A DNA stretch of 64,000 nucleotides from an uncultured Parabacteroides sp. (GTDB lineage: Bacteria; Bacteroidota; Bacteroidia; Bacteroidales; Tannerellaceae). The notes beneath the pieces are model-generated. The model had not been told where the DNA came from and did no database searches. It saw only the letters and a program-made list of their open reading frames with translations. The stretch is from NCBI GenBank assembly GCA_949295065.1, contig CASFJQ010000008.1, positions 1-64,000 of the forward strand. Direction: 5' to 3'. Position numbers and translations under genes: made by a program. This document shows positions 36,629 through 46,299 of this stretch, piece by piece; position 1 is the first letter of the stretch, and each line of letters opens with the position of its first letter.

Positions 36629-37996
36629 CTACTTGCCGGCAGATATCAAATCCTTTTTCATCCACTTGCAAGTACGCCATCTCAGGCACAGGACAATGCC
36701 TCGAGAACCTTCGTCCATAGCCAAGGCGAGCCAAATTCCGGCAAGTCCCAATCCCATTGCAATTCCAAACAAATAGCCGCATGAGACAGCAAACACCCAC
36801 ATACAAACTATTTCTATTAAAACCGGGATTATAACATCACCTACAGAACGCAAACAGAACAGGAACATCAAAACTGTTGCCCTGCCGTGCTCCAGTAAAA
36901 TATCCACAAGCAAAGCAGACATTGCTATCTCAATTATCCTTTCGTTTTCAGTAAAGCATCCGAGAAGCAAACGGCCGCATAAATAAACGCCAACAGTGGT
37001 TATGAAAGTCACCATCATCGAACGCCGCCATGCATACCAACTGAGCGTATATGCCGCGTTTTTCTTTCCTGCTCCAACCAGATTTCCCGTACATACGGAA
37101 GCAGCACTTGCCATTGCCAGCGAAAATATATAACCGATAATGACAATGTTCATTATATATACTCTTGCGGTAAGAACCTCGTTTCCGAGCATATTGATAA
37201 AATAGACGACACAGACTTGGGAGGCGTCATATGAGATTTGCTCGAAAGCCGACGGCATTCCTATTTTTATCACATCTTTCAGTTTCTTGAACGGGAAAGG
37301 ACGGAAATATTCGAGCGGCATTTTATGTATCAAGCGTTTAAACAATACTACAATCAAAAACAACATTGCTACTCCACGGCAGGCAGAAGTGGATATTGCA
37401 GCACCTTCAACACCCAACGCCGGCAATCCAAAATGTCCGAATATCAATGAATAGTTCCCAATTATATTCAATATGTTGATTATGAATGTTACCTGCATTG
37501 CATAATTCGGTTTATTGGCAGCACGGAGAACAGCTGAAGCTGTAAAACTTATTGCCTGGAAGAAGCCAAATCCGCCGACAATTTTCATGTATGAGAGAGC
37601 CATAGGCATAAGGTCGTCCCTTATGTCCATCCAGACCAGCATTTGTTTTCCTCCCAGTGTCAAGGCTAGACTGATAAGCAAACCTACCACGGCATTAAAC
37701 AAAAGAGAAACACCTACAACCTGTATAAAGCTTTTCGAATCTTTAGCCCCAAAATACAAGGCACACATAACAGAAGTTCCAACAGTTGTTATATTGAACA
37801 GCAGGAAAACCATATTCAACAACTGGTTAACAACACCAACAGCGGCAACCGCATTGTCTGAATAATGACTAAGCATTAATGTATCAACAACTCCCAGCAT
37901 AAGCATCAGGAGAATTTCCAGAAAAATCGGACCTACCAATTTAAGTAACTTATCTCTCAATTCTCCTTTTTTCCGAGACAACGATAATCCAAACAT
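36629..37996 (-). CDS. MATE-family multidrug/cation efflux transporter
   Basis: A 455-residue inner-membrane antiporter with twelve predicted TM helices. The MATE pattern of two similar six-helix halves is seen: the first begins ELRDKLLKLVGPIFLEILLMLMLGVVDTLMLSHYSDNAVAAVGV, and the second has KDVIKIGMPSAFEQISYDASQVCVVYF. Such proteins expel cationic drugs or metabolites in exchange for sodium or protons. The C-terminal tail WRTCKWMKKDLISAGK is basic and cytoplasmic. It is transcribed alone, with a -7-like TACCTTTG at 38035-38028 upstream. The substrate cannot be told from sequence. Confidence 0.9.
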   Translation of the reverse strand: MFGLSLSRKKGELRDKLLKLVGPIFLEILLMLMLGVVDTLMLSHYSDNAVAAVGVVNQLLNMVFLLFNITTVGTSVMCALYFGAKDSKSFIQVVGVSLLFNAVVGLLISLALTLGGKQMLVWMDIRDDLMPMALSYMKIVGGFGFFQAISFTASAVLRAANKPNYAMQVTFIINILNIIGNYSLIFGHFGLPALGVEGAAISTSACRGVAMLFLIVVLFKRLIHKMPLEYFRPFPFKKLKDVIKIGMPSAFEQISYDASQVCVVYFINMLGNEVLTARVYIMNIVIIGYIFSLAMASAASVCTGNLVGAGKKNAAYTLSWYAWRRSMMVTFITTVGVYLCGRLLLGCFTENERIIEIAMSALLVDILLEHGRATVLMFLFCLRSVGDVIIPVLIEIVCMWVFAVSCGYLFGIAMGLGLAGIWLALAMDEGSRGIVLCLRWRTCKWMKKDLISAGK

Positions 37997-38027
37997 GGCA
38001 AATTCACTTTATAGGTATATTCTTCCG

Positions 38028-38035
38028 CAAAGGTA
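38028..38035 (-). promoter_or_regulatory. Candidate -7 box for the MATE gene
   Basis: TACCTTTG on the minus strand, 32 bp upstream of the ATG at 37996. There is no -33 box at the expected spacing. Confidence 0.45.
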
Positions 38036-38112
38036 AATCAAATCAAATTGGCTAATTCTATTATTTTATGTATGTTTGTACTACTTATATAATTTGTTGA
38101 TAAATATCAAAG

Positions 38113-39366
38113 ATGAAAAAAATCGTACCAATACTGCTTATCGCTGCTTTCTGTCTTTCCATATTTTCATGCAGACAAAATAAAGTAAGTAATATGGAAG
38201 AATCTGTTGACAGTGAATGGAAAGACAGTTTACAACATGTTTATGAATATGGTATATGCATTGACAGCCTGAATGTTGAGCATTTTGAGATAAGAAACGG
38301 AGATAATCCTTCAATAATATTCTCCCGTTTGGGATTTTCAGCTCTAGAAGCAGACAGTATAAGTAAAGCTTCTGCCTCTGTTCTGGATCCGACGAGAATC
38401 AAGGCAGGTATGCATTACTGTACTTTTACTACTCGAGATTCTATTGCTAAAATTCAATATATAGCATTTGCCAAAACAATGACAGACTATGCAGTAATCA
38501 ATCTTAGCAAAAGACCTATTGAAGCCTATATATTCAACAAGCCCATCACTTTGAAAAGGAAATATGTAAATGGCACAATAACTTCTTCTCTCTGGAACAT
38601 AATAAAACAGCAGGGAGCAGACCCGCTTTTGGCAATAAAAATAGCTGATGTTTTTGCCTGGCAGATAGACTTCTTTGATGTAAAAGAAGGAGATTCTTTT
38701 CAAGTGATATACAATGAAGCTTATATTGACGATACAACAGCATTGTCAATTTCTTCTATCGAAGGCGCATTGTTCACTCATCAAGGAAAAGATTATTACG
38801 CCTTCCCTTTCACGCAAGACAGCACAATGGAGTTTTTTGATATAGAAGGAAACAGTTTGCGTAAAGCTTTCCTTAAAGCTCCACTTGATTTCTACAGGAT
38901 AACATCAAGGTTCACAAACGCACGCTTCCATCCTATCCTAAAACGATACAGAGCGCATCATGGTGTTGACTATGCTGCGCCGACTGGTACTCCGGTAAGG
39001 ACAATTGGTGACGGTTCTGTTATTTTCAAAGGATATACAAATGGTGGTGGGCATACAATAAAAATAAAGCATAATTCCGTATATACAACCTCCTATATGC
39101 ATCTGAGCCGTTATGCAAAAGGTTTGAGTGTCGGACAAAGAGTCAAGCAAGGTGAAGAAATAGGCTACGTTGGCTCAACCGGTCTGTCAACCGGTCCACA
39201 CTTGGATTTCAGAGTTTACAAGAATGGACAGCCTATAAATCCTCTTGATATGGAAGCTCCACCTTCAGAACCTCTCAAACCGGAACTCCGTGACAGTTTC
39301 AATATTGTCAAGAACAGAATTATATCTGAGATTGACAGCATTAGGAGCTTTAAACAGACATTTTAG
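38113..39366 (+). CDS. M23-family peptidoglycan endopeptidase lipoprotein
   Basis: A 417-residue lipoprotein (lipobox IFSC, Cys20). Residues 50-270 form a Csd3/OapA-like N-terminal region that ends in a LysM-like or inhibitory segment (SLWNIIKQQGADPLLAIKIADVFAWQIDFFDVKEGDSF). The C-terminal M23 domain has the full zinc site: RFHPILKRYRAHHGVDYAAP (first His, then HxxxD-type His/Asp), SYMHLSRY and the final HLDFRV. It should cleave peptide crosslinks in the periplasm. It reads divergently from the MATE gene. The domain order matches MepM/YebA-type endopeptidases needed for cell-wall expansion. Confidence 0.92.
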   Translation: MKKIVPILLIAAFCLSIFSCRQNKVSNMEESVDSEWKDSLQHVYEYGICIDSLNVEHFEIRNGDNPSIIFSRLGFSALEADSISKASASVLDPTRIKAGMHYCTFTTRDSIAKIQYIAFAKTMTDYAVINLSKRPIEAYIFNKPITLKRKYVNGTITSSLWNIIKQQGADPLLAIKIADVFAWQIDFFDVKEGDSFQVIYNEAYIDDTTALSISSIEGALFTHQGKDYYAFPFTQDSTMEFFDIEGNSLRKAFLKAPLDFYRITSRFTNARFHPILKRYRAHHGVDYAAPTGTPVRTIGDGSVIFKGYTNGGGHTIKIKHNSVYTTSYMHLSRYAKGLSVGQRVKQGEEIGYVGSTGLSTGPHLDFRVYKNGQPINPLDMEAPPSEPLKPELRDSFNIVKNRIISEIDSIRSFKQTF

Positions 39367-39401
39367 ATAGGTTATAATTAAAAATCAAAACAAATAGTAA
39401 T

Positions 39402-40352
39402 ATGTGCATAGAAAGACTTTTTGACAGATACGTAAATTTCTATACAGATTTTGCCTTCAAGAAATTATTCGGAACGGAAATAAACAGTGATCTTTTGATA
39501 AGCTTCCTTAATGCCCTTCTTCAGGGTAAAGAAACTATCAAAAGCGTAACATATCTGAATGCAGAACATCTGGGTACGCAAGAGTACGACAGACGGGCTG
39601 TCTTCGACGTCTATTGTAAAAACGATAAAGGAGAAATGTTCATCGTTGAAATGCAGAAGGGAGAACAACAATTCTTCAAAGACAGGAGCATATATTATTC
39701 TAGTTTTGCCATTCGTGAGCAAGCACCTAAAGGCGTATGGAACTATGAGCTTAAAGGAGTTTATACCATCGGCATACTAAACTTCTGTTTTTCTGATGAG
39801 AAAGATAATAATGACTATTACCATGAAATCAAGCTGCTCGACACAAAAACAAAAAATCTTTTTTATGACAAACTTACTTTCATATATCTCGAAATGCCAA
39901 AATTCACAAAAACAGAAAATGAACTTGTGACCCTCTTTGATAAATGGATGTATGCTATAAGACACTTAGGAACACTTATGGAACGTCCTAAAGCTCTTCA
40001 GGAAAAGGTATTTGCACGCCTTTTCGAAGTTGCAGAAATAGCAAAATTCAATCCAAAAGAAAGATTCGAATACGAAGATAGCCTGAAAGCTTATAGAGAC
40101 TGGTTCAGTGTAATGGAAACTGCAGAAATCAGAGGTATGCAGAAAGGTTTGCAGAAAGGTTTGGAAGAAGGACTACAGAAAGGCATGGAAGAAGGGATGC
40201 ACAAAGGTATGGAAGAGGGGATATTGAAAGGCAAAAAGGAAAGTCTTTCCAACACAATAAAACACATGCAATCAAAAGGCCTTTCACTCGAAAACATAGC
40301 AGAGCTGATAGGTGAAGACATTAATGATATAAAAGAATTTTTTGAACAATAA
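39402..40352 (+). CDS. Rpn-family PD-(D/E)xK nuclease
   Basis: A 316-residue nuclease of the Rpn/PDDEXK_2 family, historically annotated as transposase-like. The N-terminal FYTDFAFKKLFG and the catalytic set VFDVYC ... FIVEMQKG (Asp69, Glu83, Gln85) are typical. E. coli relatives promote RecA-independent recombination, and some act in phage defence. Residues 246-277 are eight tandem tetrapeptides of the type x-x-(K/E)-G (MQKG, LQKG, LEEG and so on), then a C-terminal helical tail with SLENIAELIGED. In-frame ATGs at 40113 and 40137 could start a C-terminal fragment of 79 or 71 residues. No transposon ends surround it, so it is not evidence of an insertion sequence. Confidence 0.85.
   Translation: MCIERLFDRYVNFYTDFAFKKLFGTEINSDLLISFLNALLQGKETIKSVTYLNAEHLGTQEYDRRAVFDVYCKNDKGEMFIVEMQKGEQQFFKDRSIYYSSFAIREQAPKGVWNYELKGVYTIGILNFCFSDEKDNNDYYHEIKLLDTKTKNLFYDKLTFIYLEMPKFTKTENELVTLFDKWMYAIRHLGTLMERPKALQEKVFARLFEVAEIAKFNPKERFEYEDSLKAYRDWFSVMETAEIRGMQKGLQKGLEEGLQKGMEEGMHKGMEEGILKGKKESLSNTIKHMQSKGLSLENIAELIGEDINDIKEFFEQ
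40137..40232 (+). repeat. In-frame 12-bp tandem repeats in the Rpn gene
   Basis: Eight degenerate 12-bp units encode the K/E-G tetrapeptides at residues 246-277. Slippage here would change tail length in steps of four residues without a frameshift. Confidence 0.75.
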
Positions 40353-40363
40353 ATTATCACATC

Positions 40364-40738
40364 ATGATTATGAAGTTCATAGGTAATATCATCTGGCTTA
40401 TATGTGGCGGGCTCATTACAGCCGTAGAATATCTTATCGCCAGTCTTTTAATGATGGTAACAATTATCGGTATTCCTTTTGGTTTACAGACTCTCAAACT
40501 TGGAATACTGGCACTTTGGCCTTTCGGCTCTAAAGTTGTAGAAAGTGAAAGTGCCGGTGGCTGCCTGAGCATTATAATGAACATTATCTGGATTCTTGTT
40601 GGAGGAATATGGATTGCAGCCACTCACCTCTTTTTCGGGATACTGCTTTGCATTACGATAATTGGTTTCCCATTCGGAAAACAACACATCAAAATGGCAG
40701 GTTTGGCACTCACTCCTTTTGGAAAAGAAATAATCTAA
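40364..40738 (+). CDS. YccF-domain inner-membrane protein
   Basis: A 124-residue membrane protein made of two copies of the YccF unit. The first is GNIIWLICGGLITAVEYLIAS ... TIIGIPFGLQTLKLG ... LWPFGSKVV, the second MNIIWILVGGIWIAATHLFFG ... TIIGFPFGKQHIKMAGLALTPFGKEII. Each unit has two hydrophobic helices with an IPFG or FPFG turn. The start may be ATG 40364 or 40370. Function is unknown. Its last four bases overlap the 3' end of the convergent murI gene, so the two transcripts overlap tail to tail. Confidence 0.88.
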   Translation: MIMKFIGNIIWLICGGLITAVEYLIASLLMMVTIIGIPFGLQTLKLGILALWPFGSKVVESESAGGCLSIIMNIIWILVGGIWIAATHLFFGILLCITIIGFPFGKQHIKMAGLALTPFGKEII

Positions 40739-41583
40739 GAATTAAGTTCTATTTTTTCCGCATTTACATTATATCCTAAAAACAAAGATGCGGCATCCGA
40801 AAATTTCTCAACAGATTCCGTTGTAAGGAAACGCCGGCTGCCACCGGTAGTCAGACGGGACGACATTTCCGGATGCCGCACCAGATAATCCGCAAGGCTT
40901 TCTGCTACATATTCTCCTTGCGAAACCAACTTAACCCCGGCAGGAACATATTTCCTTATCTTTTTTATCAGCAAAGGATAATGCGTACATCCAAGAATCA
41001 GTGTATCTATAAGAGGATCCGTATGCATTATATGATCAATATGTTTCTTAACGAAATAATCAGCTCCAGGAGAATCAAATTCCGCATTCTCAACCAACGG
41101 AACCCACATCGGACAAGCCTCGCCCACAACAGATATATGAGGGAACATTTTTTCTATCTCAAGAGTATATGACGAAGAAGATATAGTTCCAGCCGTTCCA
41201 AGAACTCCAATGTGCTTACTGTTGCTCATCTTGTCCATTAGTTCAACAGTGGGACGTATCACGCCCAATACTCGCCGTTCATTATCCCAAACCGGAAGGT
41301 CCTGTTGCTGTATCGTTCTCAATGCTTTTGCTGACGCAGTGTTGCAAGCCAATATAACAAGACGGCAACCTTCTGCAAAAAGGCGCATCACAGCCTGTCT
41401 GGTGAACTCATATACAATCTCAAATGAACGGGGTCCGTAAGGTGAACGGGCATTGTCGCCCATATATATGAAATCATATTGAGGCAATCGCTCTCTTATC
41501 TTGTCATATACAGTCAACCCGCCGTAACCAGAATCAAAAACCCCAATTGGGCCATCAGCTTTTGAAAATTGCATATTGAACAT
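40735..41583 (-). CDS. murI: Glutamate racemase
   Basis: MurI makes D-glutamate for peptidoglycan. The 282-residue product keeps the catalytic pair Cys80 (ILACNTASAKAL) and Cys199 (LILGCTHYPLL), the Asp17 of FDSGYGGL and the YMGDNARSPYGPRS substrate loop. The start ATG 41583 (MFNMQFSKAD) has an alternative at 41574. It follows the two Skp-like genes on the same strand but a strong terminator stands between, so it probably has its own promoter as well. The 3' end overlaps yccF by four bases. Confidence 0.95.
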   Translation of the reverse strand: MFNMQFSKADGPIGVFDSGYGGLTVYDKIRERLPQYDFIYMGDNARSPYGPRSFEIVYEFTRQAVMRLFAEGCRLVILACNTASAKALRTIQQQDLPVWDNERRVLGVIRPTVELMDKMSNSKHIGVLGTAGTISSSSYTLEIEKMFPHISVVGEACPMWVPLVENAEFDSPGADYFVKKHIDHIMHTDPLIDTLILGCTHYPLLIKKIRKYVPAGVKLVSQGEYVAESLADYLVRHPEMSSRLTTGGSRRFLTTESVEKFSDAASLFLGYNVNAEKIELNS

Positions 41584-41625
41584 TTTCCTATAACTCCTTT
41601 ATAAAAACAAAAACATCATATTACC

Positions 41626-41670
41626 AAAAAAACACAGAGAACACCTTTCCCGGTGCATTCCCTGTGTTTT
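41626..41670 (-). terminator. Terminator of the skp pair
   Basis: On the minus strand AAAACACAGGGAATGCACC, GGGAAA loop, GGTGTTCTCTGTGTTTT, then T residues. The long stem with few mismatches and its T tract lie 55-99 bp after the second Skp-like gene. The CACAGAGAACAC word resembles family A, but the stem geometry is different. Confidence 0.8.
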
Positions 41671-41724
41671 CAATACCTTTTTGTTGGAATCAAAAATGAT
41701 TCTATATTATTCCGAAATTATTAA

Positions 41725-42222
41725 TTACTGCAAACCAAGTTTTGCTTTAACAAACGGAGTTGCATCTACTGCTGTAGAACCTGAATACAACAATATTTCC
41801 GGAGTCAGAATATAAGTATAACCTTTTTCATCACCTACAGCCTTGATAGCAGTCTGAATCTTTTCCTGGATAGGTTTTACCAAATCCTGCTGCTGTTTAG
41901 CAACATCCTGCTGAGCAACCTGAACCAAGTTGTCCATACGCTGCTGCATATCCTGAACTTCCTGCATTCTTCTTATCTTGATGTTCTCAGTCAATGAATC
42001 CTGCTGTGCGATAAAGTCAGAATATTTTTTCTTGTATTCTTCTTCCATCTGTGCAAGTTCTTTCTTGTAACTTTCCTGCAAGTCTGCCATTTTCTTTTCC
42101 ATGTCAGAAACTTCAGGCATAGCCATAAACACTTCCTGTGTATTTACGAAAGCAATTTTCACTTCCTGAGCCACAACGCTCATAGGGATAATCATTAGCA
42201 ATAATGCAATAAGCTTTTTCAT
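41725..42222 (-). CDS. OmpH/Skp-family periplasmic chaperone (second copy)
   Basis: A 165-residue protein starting at ATG 42222 (MKKLIALLLMIIPMSVVAQ, a clear signal peptide). The mature part is a short beta segment (VKIAFVNTQEVFMAMPEV) followed by a long charged coiled coil (MEKKMADLQESYKKELAQMEEEYKKKYSDF ... QQRMDNLVQVAQQDVAKQQQDL) and C-terminal strands (GYTYILTPEILLYSG), the jellyfish-like Skp fold. Skp trimers hold unfolded outer-membrane proteins on the way to BamA. It lies 70 bp after the first Skp-like gene and ends at a terminator. The pair is probably an old tandem duplication. Confidence 0.92.
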   Translation of the reverse strand: MKKLIALLLMIIPMSVVAQEVKIAFVNTQEVFMAMPEVSDMEKKMADLQESYKKELAQMEEEYKKKYSDFIAQQDSLTENIKIRRMQEVQDMQQRMDNLVQVAQQDVAKQQQDLVKPIQEKIQTAIKAVGDEKGYTYILTPEILLYSGSTAVDATPFVKAKLGLQ

Positions 42223-42292
42223 TTTTCTTTTATAGTTATTATTAATCATTATAATTCCACCTTCAATAACTTAAGCGCACAAAATTAAGCAT

Positions 42293-42808
42293 TTATTTTG
42301 AATATCCCAGTTTTGAAAGCACTTCATTGCTGATATCTATCTTCGGAGATGCAAAAATTATACTCATCGCTGACGCTCTGTCAACCACAATTTGATAGCC
42401 TTTATCCTCTGATATTTCTTTTACAGCATTGTATATCTCATCCTGAATCGGCTTCATCAAGCTTTCTCTTTTCTTATAAAGCTCCCCGTCTGCACCGAAA
42501 TACTTACGTTTCAAATCCTGGGCTTCCTGCTCCTTCTTAACTATTTCCTCTTCTCTTTTAGACTTCATCTCTGCAGAAAGGAACACCAAATCACTCTGGT
42601 AAGTCTTATACATATTCTGAGCTTCCTGCTGCAATGCTTCCACTTCGTTCTGCCATTTCTGTGAAACCTGGCTAAGCTGCTCGTTTGTCATTTCATACGC
42701 CGGAATATTCTTCAATATATATTCCATATCGATTAATGCATATTTCTGGGCGTTCACTGCCAACGAACATATCATCATAAGGCAGATTGCAAACAATGTC
42801 TTCTTCAT
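42293..42808 (-). CDS. OmpH/Skp-family periplasmic chaperone (first copy)
   Basis: A 171-residue Skp-like protein. The start chosen is ATG 42808 (MKKTLFAICLMMICSLAVNAQ), which is 8 nt after an AAAGGAG Shine-Dalgarno-like site; an ATG at 42814 is too close to it. The layout is the same as its neighbour: KYALIDMEYILKNIPAYEM, a long coiled coil (LSQVSQKWQNEVEALQQEAQNMYKTYQ ... MKSKREEEIVKKEQEAQDLKRKYFG), then GYQIVVDRASAMSIIFASP. In other Bacteroidales I recall this pair downstream of bamA. bamA is not in this window; der is the nearest gene upstream. Confidence 0.92.
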   Translation of the reverse strand: MKKTLFAICLMMICSLAVNAQKYALIDMEYILKNIPAYEMTNEQLSQVSQKWQNEVEALQQEAQNMYKTYQSDLVFLSAEMKSKREEEIVKKEQEAQDLKRKYFGADGELYKKRESLMKPIQDEIYNAVKEISEDKGYQIVVDRASAMSIIFASPKIDISNEVLSKLGYSK

Positions 42809-42845
42809 ATTCATCTCTCCTTTTAATGTTAAATTACTCAAGATG

Positions 42846-42878
42846 CAAATATAAGGTTGACAATATCTATCTAGCAAA
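42846..42878 (-). promoter_or_regulatory. Predicted promoter of the skp pair
   Basis: TTTG (42878-42875), 21 nt, TATATTTG (42853-42846). Both boxes match the sigma-ABfr consensus; the spacer is two longer than the commonest. The leader to ATG 42808 would be about 34 nt. Confidence 0.6.
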
Positions 42879-42914
42879 GAAAATAAGTTAATTAAAGTTT
42901 CGCTAATTACCCAA

Positions 42915-42945
42915 CTTTAATGTTGACAAGGCTTTAGAAACCTGA
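42915..42945. repeat. Family B fragment after der
   Basis: AATGTTGACAAGGCTTTAGA and AACCTGAAC, starting 11 bases downstream of the der stop. It is one arm only. Confidence 0.5.
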
Positions 42946-42955
42946 ACTCTAATCT

Positions 42956-44269
42956 TTACTTTTCTCTGATAAAAATATTTATCGGTGTACCTGAGAAATC
43001 CCAGTTTTCACGAATCTTGTTCTCCAGGAATCGTTTGTAAGGTTCCTTAATCCACTGAGGCAAATTACAGAAGAAAACAAACGAAGGAATACTTCCTGCA
43101 GGCAACTGGGTGATATATTTAATCTTGATATACTTACCCTTCCATGCTGGCGGCGGATAATTCTCGATTATCGGAAGCATAGTTTCATTCAGTTTAGCTG
43201 TCGAAACTCTCTTCTTTCTGTTGTCATATACTTTCTGCGCTGTTTCCAGAACCTTGAAAATACGCTGCTTGGTCAATGCCGAAATAAACAGAATAGGGAA
43301 ATCCGTGAACGGAGCCAATCTTTCGCGAATAGCACGGATATATGAATCAATCACTTTCTGGCTCTTGTCTTCTACCAAATCCCATTTATTAACACAGACA
43401 ACCAATCCTTTCTTGTTCTTCTGGATAAGCGAGAATATATTCAAATCCTGGCTCTCTATTCCTCGTTCAGCGTCAAGCATAAGCACGCACACATCGGAAT
43501 TCTCAATAGCACGGATTGAGCGTATCACAGAATAATACTCCAAATCCTCATTTACTTTTCCTTTCTTTCTAATTCCGGCAGTATCCACCAGATAGAAATT
43601 AAGTCCGAATTTGTTGTATTTTGTATAAATCGAATCACGAGTTGTTCCGGCAATATTTGTTACAATATTTCTTTCTTCACCGATAAAAGCATTGACCAGT
43701 GAGGATTTTCCGGCATTCGGACGTCCAACGATAGTAATCCTTGGCAACTCTTCCTCCAGTTCCATAGGTTTCTCTTCAGGAAACAAAGATATTATCTTGT
43801 CAAGCAAGTCTCCTGTGCAAGAACCGTTGATAGCAGAAATGCAGAAAGGATCACCCAAACCGAAAGAATAGAACTCGGCAGAGTTGACATGCATTTCAAA
43901 AGTATCTGCTTTATTGGCAACAACCACAACCGGCTTACGGCTGCGGCGCAAAATACTTGCCACTTCCATATCCAAGTCTGTCATGCCGTTCAAAACGTCA
44001 ACAACAAAAAGGATGACATCAGCTTCCTCAATAGCTATCTGCACCTGCTTATTGATTTCTTCCTCAAAAACGTCATCGGAATTGACAACCCATCCTCCTG
44101 TATCAATAAGAGAGAATTCCTTATTCAGCCATTCCACTCTTCCGTACTGGCGGTCGCGCGTTGTTCCGGCCTGTTCGTTCACAATCGCCTGCCTTGTCTG
44201 CGTCAGACGGTTGAAAAGGGTTGATTTGCCCACATTGGGTCTTCCAACTATTGCAACAATATTTCCCAT
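42956..44269 (-). CDS. der: Ribosome-associated GTPase Der (EngA)
   Basis: Der has two consecutive GTPase domains and acts in 50S assembly. The 437-residue product has the first P-loop GRPNVGKST (residues 9-17), DTGGW and NKAD, a second P-loop GRPNAGKSS in the middle, [13 protein letters not shown] and a C-terminal KH-like domain ending NIFIREK. It lies in the order yceD-rpmF-fabH-era-der, 32 bp after era on the same strand, and is probably the last gene of that transcript. A family B fragment begins right after it. Confidence 0.97.
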   Translation of the reverse strand: MGNIVAIVGRPNVGKSTLFNRLTQTRQAIVNEQAGTTRDRQYGRVEWLNKEFSLIDTGGWVVNSDDVFEEEINKQVQIAIEEADVILFVVDVLNGMTDLDMEVASILRRSRKPVVVVANKADTFEMHVNSAEFYSFGLGDPFCISAINGSCTGDLLDKIISLFPEEKPMELEEELPRITIVGRPNAGKSSLVNAFIGEERNIVTNIAGTTRDSIYTKYNKFGLNFYLVDTAGIRKKGKVNEDLEYYSVIRSIRAIENSDVCVLMLDAERGIESQDLNIFSLIQKNKKGLVVCVNKWDLVEDKSQKVIDSYIRAIRERLAPFTDFPILFISALTKQRIFKVLETAQKVYDNRKKRVSTAKLNETMLPIIENYPPPAWKGKYIKIKYITQLPAGSIPSFVFFCNLPQWIKEPYKRFLENKIRENWDFSGTPINIFIREK

Positions 44270-44301
44270 ATTAAAAATTTCGTATGCCGTTAATTTATGT
44301 A

Positions 44302-45198
44302 TTAATCCAACTGGTAACCGAATGCCTTAAGCATATTGTCACGGTTTCTCCAGTCTTTCTCAACTTTGACAAATATCTCAAGAAAGACCTTCTTTTCAAA
44401 GAAGCGTTCAATATCCTTGCGAGCCATTGCTCCCACCTTCTTGAGTGCCTGTCCTCTATGCCCAATAATAATTCCTTTCTGAGAATCACGTTCTGCAATA
44501 ATGAGCGCTTTTATATGGATTTTCTCATCATCTTCCTTAAACAGCTCTACGACCACTTCTACCGAATACGGTATTTCTTTTTGATAATACAGAAGTATTT
44601 TCTCACGAATGATTTCTGTAACAAAGAAACGAGCCGGCTTATCCGTCAGCGCGTCTTTTTCAAAATAAGGAGGCGACTCGGGCATCAGTTCCGCCACCCT
44701 CTGTTTCACATAATCAATGTTGAAGTTCGACAATGCCGAGATAGGGATAATCTCCGCATCCGGCAACAGTTCCTTCCACTGGGCAACCAGTTTCTCCAGG
44801 TCAGCCTGGTTTGTCTGGTCAATCTTGTTGATGAGCAACAGCACAGGATAATCCTTCACTTTCTGCACACGCTGGAGGAACTCTTCATTTTTGTCAATCT
44901 TCTCGATTACGTCTGTCACATAAAGCAACACATCGGCATCACCCAATGCCGATTCTGAAAAGTTAAGCATAGATTCCTGCAACTTGTAATTAGGATGCAG
45001 GACTCCCGGAGTGTCTGAATAGACAATTTGCATATCGTCCGTGTTCACAATCCCCATGATACGGTGACGGGTTGTCTGCGCCTTCGATGTAATAATCGAA
45101 ATACGCTCACCCACCAGACGATTCATCAAAGTAGATTTACCCACATTTGGGTTTCCCACGATATTGACAAACCCGGATTTATGCTTCTTTTCCATCAT
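44302..45198 (-). CDS. era: GTPase Era
   Basis: Era binds 16S rRNA near its 3' end and checks 30S maturation. The 298-residue product has P-loop GNPNVGKST (residues 15-23), DTPGV, NKID and a C-terminal KH domain with [26 protein letters not shown]. The start is the ATG at 45198 or the next codon, also ATG. The first codons lie inside the end of fabH, an overlap of 17-20 bp, so translation is likely coupled. The neighbour order fabH-era-der is usual in Bacteroidota. Confidence 0.97.
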   Translation of the reverse strand: MMEKKHKSGFVNIVGNPNVGKSTLMNRLVGERISIITSKAQTTRHRIMGIVNTDDMQIVYSDTPGVLHPNYKLQESMLNFSESALGDADVLLYVTDVIEKIDKNEEFLQRVQKVKDYPVLLLINKIDQTNQADLEKLVAQWKELLPDAEIIPISALSNFNIDYVKQRVAELMPESPPYFEKDALTDKPARFFVTEIIREKILLYYQKEIPYSVEVVVELFKEDDEKIHIKALIIAERDSQKGIIIGHRGQALKKVGAMARKDIERFFEKKVFLEIFVKVEKDWRNRDNMLKAFGYQLD

Positions 45199-46183
45199 AA
45201 CCCCATTTTACATATATTGACCCCCAAGTAAATCCGGCACCGAAAGCGGCAAGGATAAGGTTATCACCCTTCTTCAGCTTGCTTTCCCATTCCCACAAAC
45301 ACAAAGGAATTGTTCCGGCACTTGTGTTACCATATTTCTGGATATTAATCATAACCTGGTCGTCACGCACACCCAGACGCTTGGCTGTAGCGTCGATGAT
45401 TCTGAGGTTCGCCTGGTGAGGAACCACCCAAGTTATATCGTCATTAGTCAGACCATTGCGGGCCACCACTTCAGCTGCCACATCAGCCATATCAGATACA
45501 GCGTGTTTGAACACATAGCGACCGTCCTGATAAACGAAATGCTCTCTTCTGTCCACAGTTTCGTGACTTGGCGGATAAGCCGAACCACCGGCTTTCATGA
45601 TAAGGTGTTCCAGACCGATACCGTTTGTACGGAGGATAGTATCCATCACACCATAGTTTTCTGTTGTTGGTTCAACCATCACGGCACCACAACCGTCACC
45701 GAACAACGGACAAGTATTGCGGTCCGTATAGTCAGTTATAGCAGTCATTTTGTCGCCTGCCACCACAATGATTCTCTTGTAGCGTCCGGAACGGATATAA
45801 TTTGATGCTGTTTCCAAAGCATACAAAAATCCGGCACAAGCTCCCTGAACATCAAAAGTAAAAGCGTTCTTACAGCCTGTATTATAAGCAATAATAGAAG
45901 CTGTTGTCGGGAAATGATAGTCCGGAGTTGTTGTTGCACAGATTACAGCTTCAACTGTTTCCGCATCAACACCTGTTTTCTTAAGCAACTCGTTTACAGC
46001 ACAAATCCCCATGAAAGAAGTACCTTTACCTTCTTCTCTCAAAATTCTGCGTTCTTTAATTCCAACGCGGGTCATAATCCATTCATCAGATGTATCCACC
46101 ATTTTGGCAATATCATCATTTGTCAAAACGTCTTCCGGCACATAACCGCCAACGCCTGTTATTACCGCATTAATCTTTTCCAT
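45179..46183 (-). CDS. fabH: Beta-ketoacyl-ACP synthase III
   Basis: FabH condenses acetyl-CoA (or a branched acyl-CoA) with malonyl-ACP to start fatty-acid synthesis. The 334-residue product has the catalytic triad in the usual places: Cys116 in QGACAGF, His in [10 protein letters not shown] and Asn in KYGNTSAGT. The start [19 protein letters not shown] is typical. It precedes era and overlaps it. A family B-like repeat and the rpmF terminator lie between it and rpmF. No FapR or FabT site was recognised. Confidence 0.97.
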   Translation of the reverse strand: MEKINAVITGVGGYVPEDVLTNDDIAKMVDTSDEWIMTRVGIKERRILREEGKGTSFMGICAVNELLKKTGVDAETVEAVICATTTPDYHFPTTASIIAYNTGCKNAFTFDVQGACAGFLYALETASNYIRSGRYKRIIVVAGDKMTAITDYTDRNTCPLFGDGCGAVMVEPTTENYGVMDTILRTNGIGLEHLIMKAGGSAYPPSHETVDRREHFVYQDGRYVFKHAVSDMADVAAEVVARNGLTNDDITWVVPHQANLRIIDATAKRLGVRDDQVMINIQKYGNTSAGTIPLCLWEWESKLKKGDNLILAAFGAGFTWGSIYVKWGYDGKEA

Positions 46184-46299
46184 AATTATAATAAGTTTAA
46201 GTTTTGCCAGCCGATTTTGTTTGTCAAGGTAATAATTTCCGGAATATTTCCCAATTATTATCCCATATAGTTTATTGGCTGCAAGACTTGTATAATTTA

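Noticed and set aside
39402-40352. Insertion-sequence transposase
   Set aside because: The family is sometimes labelled transposase, but the catalytic set is Rpn/PD-(D/E)xK and no terminal repeats flank it.
41626-41670. Another copy of family A
   Set aside because: It shares the CACAGAGAACAC word but forms a single long stem with a T tract 3' of the skp pair; it behaves as a terminator and has no GTTGCAAAAC ends.
44284-44958. 224-codon ORF antisense to era
   Set aside because: Opposite strand of a well-conserved GTPase; composition is that of a shadow frame.
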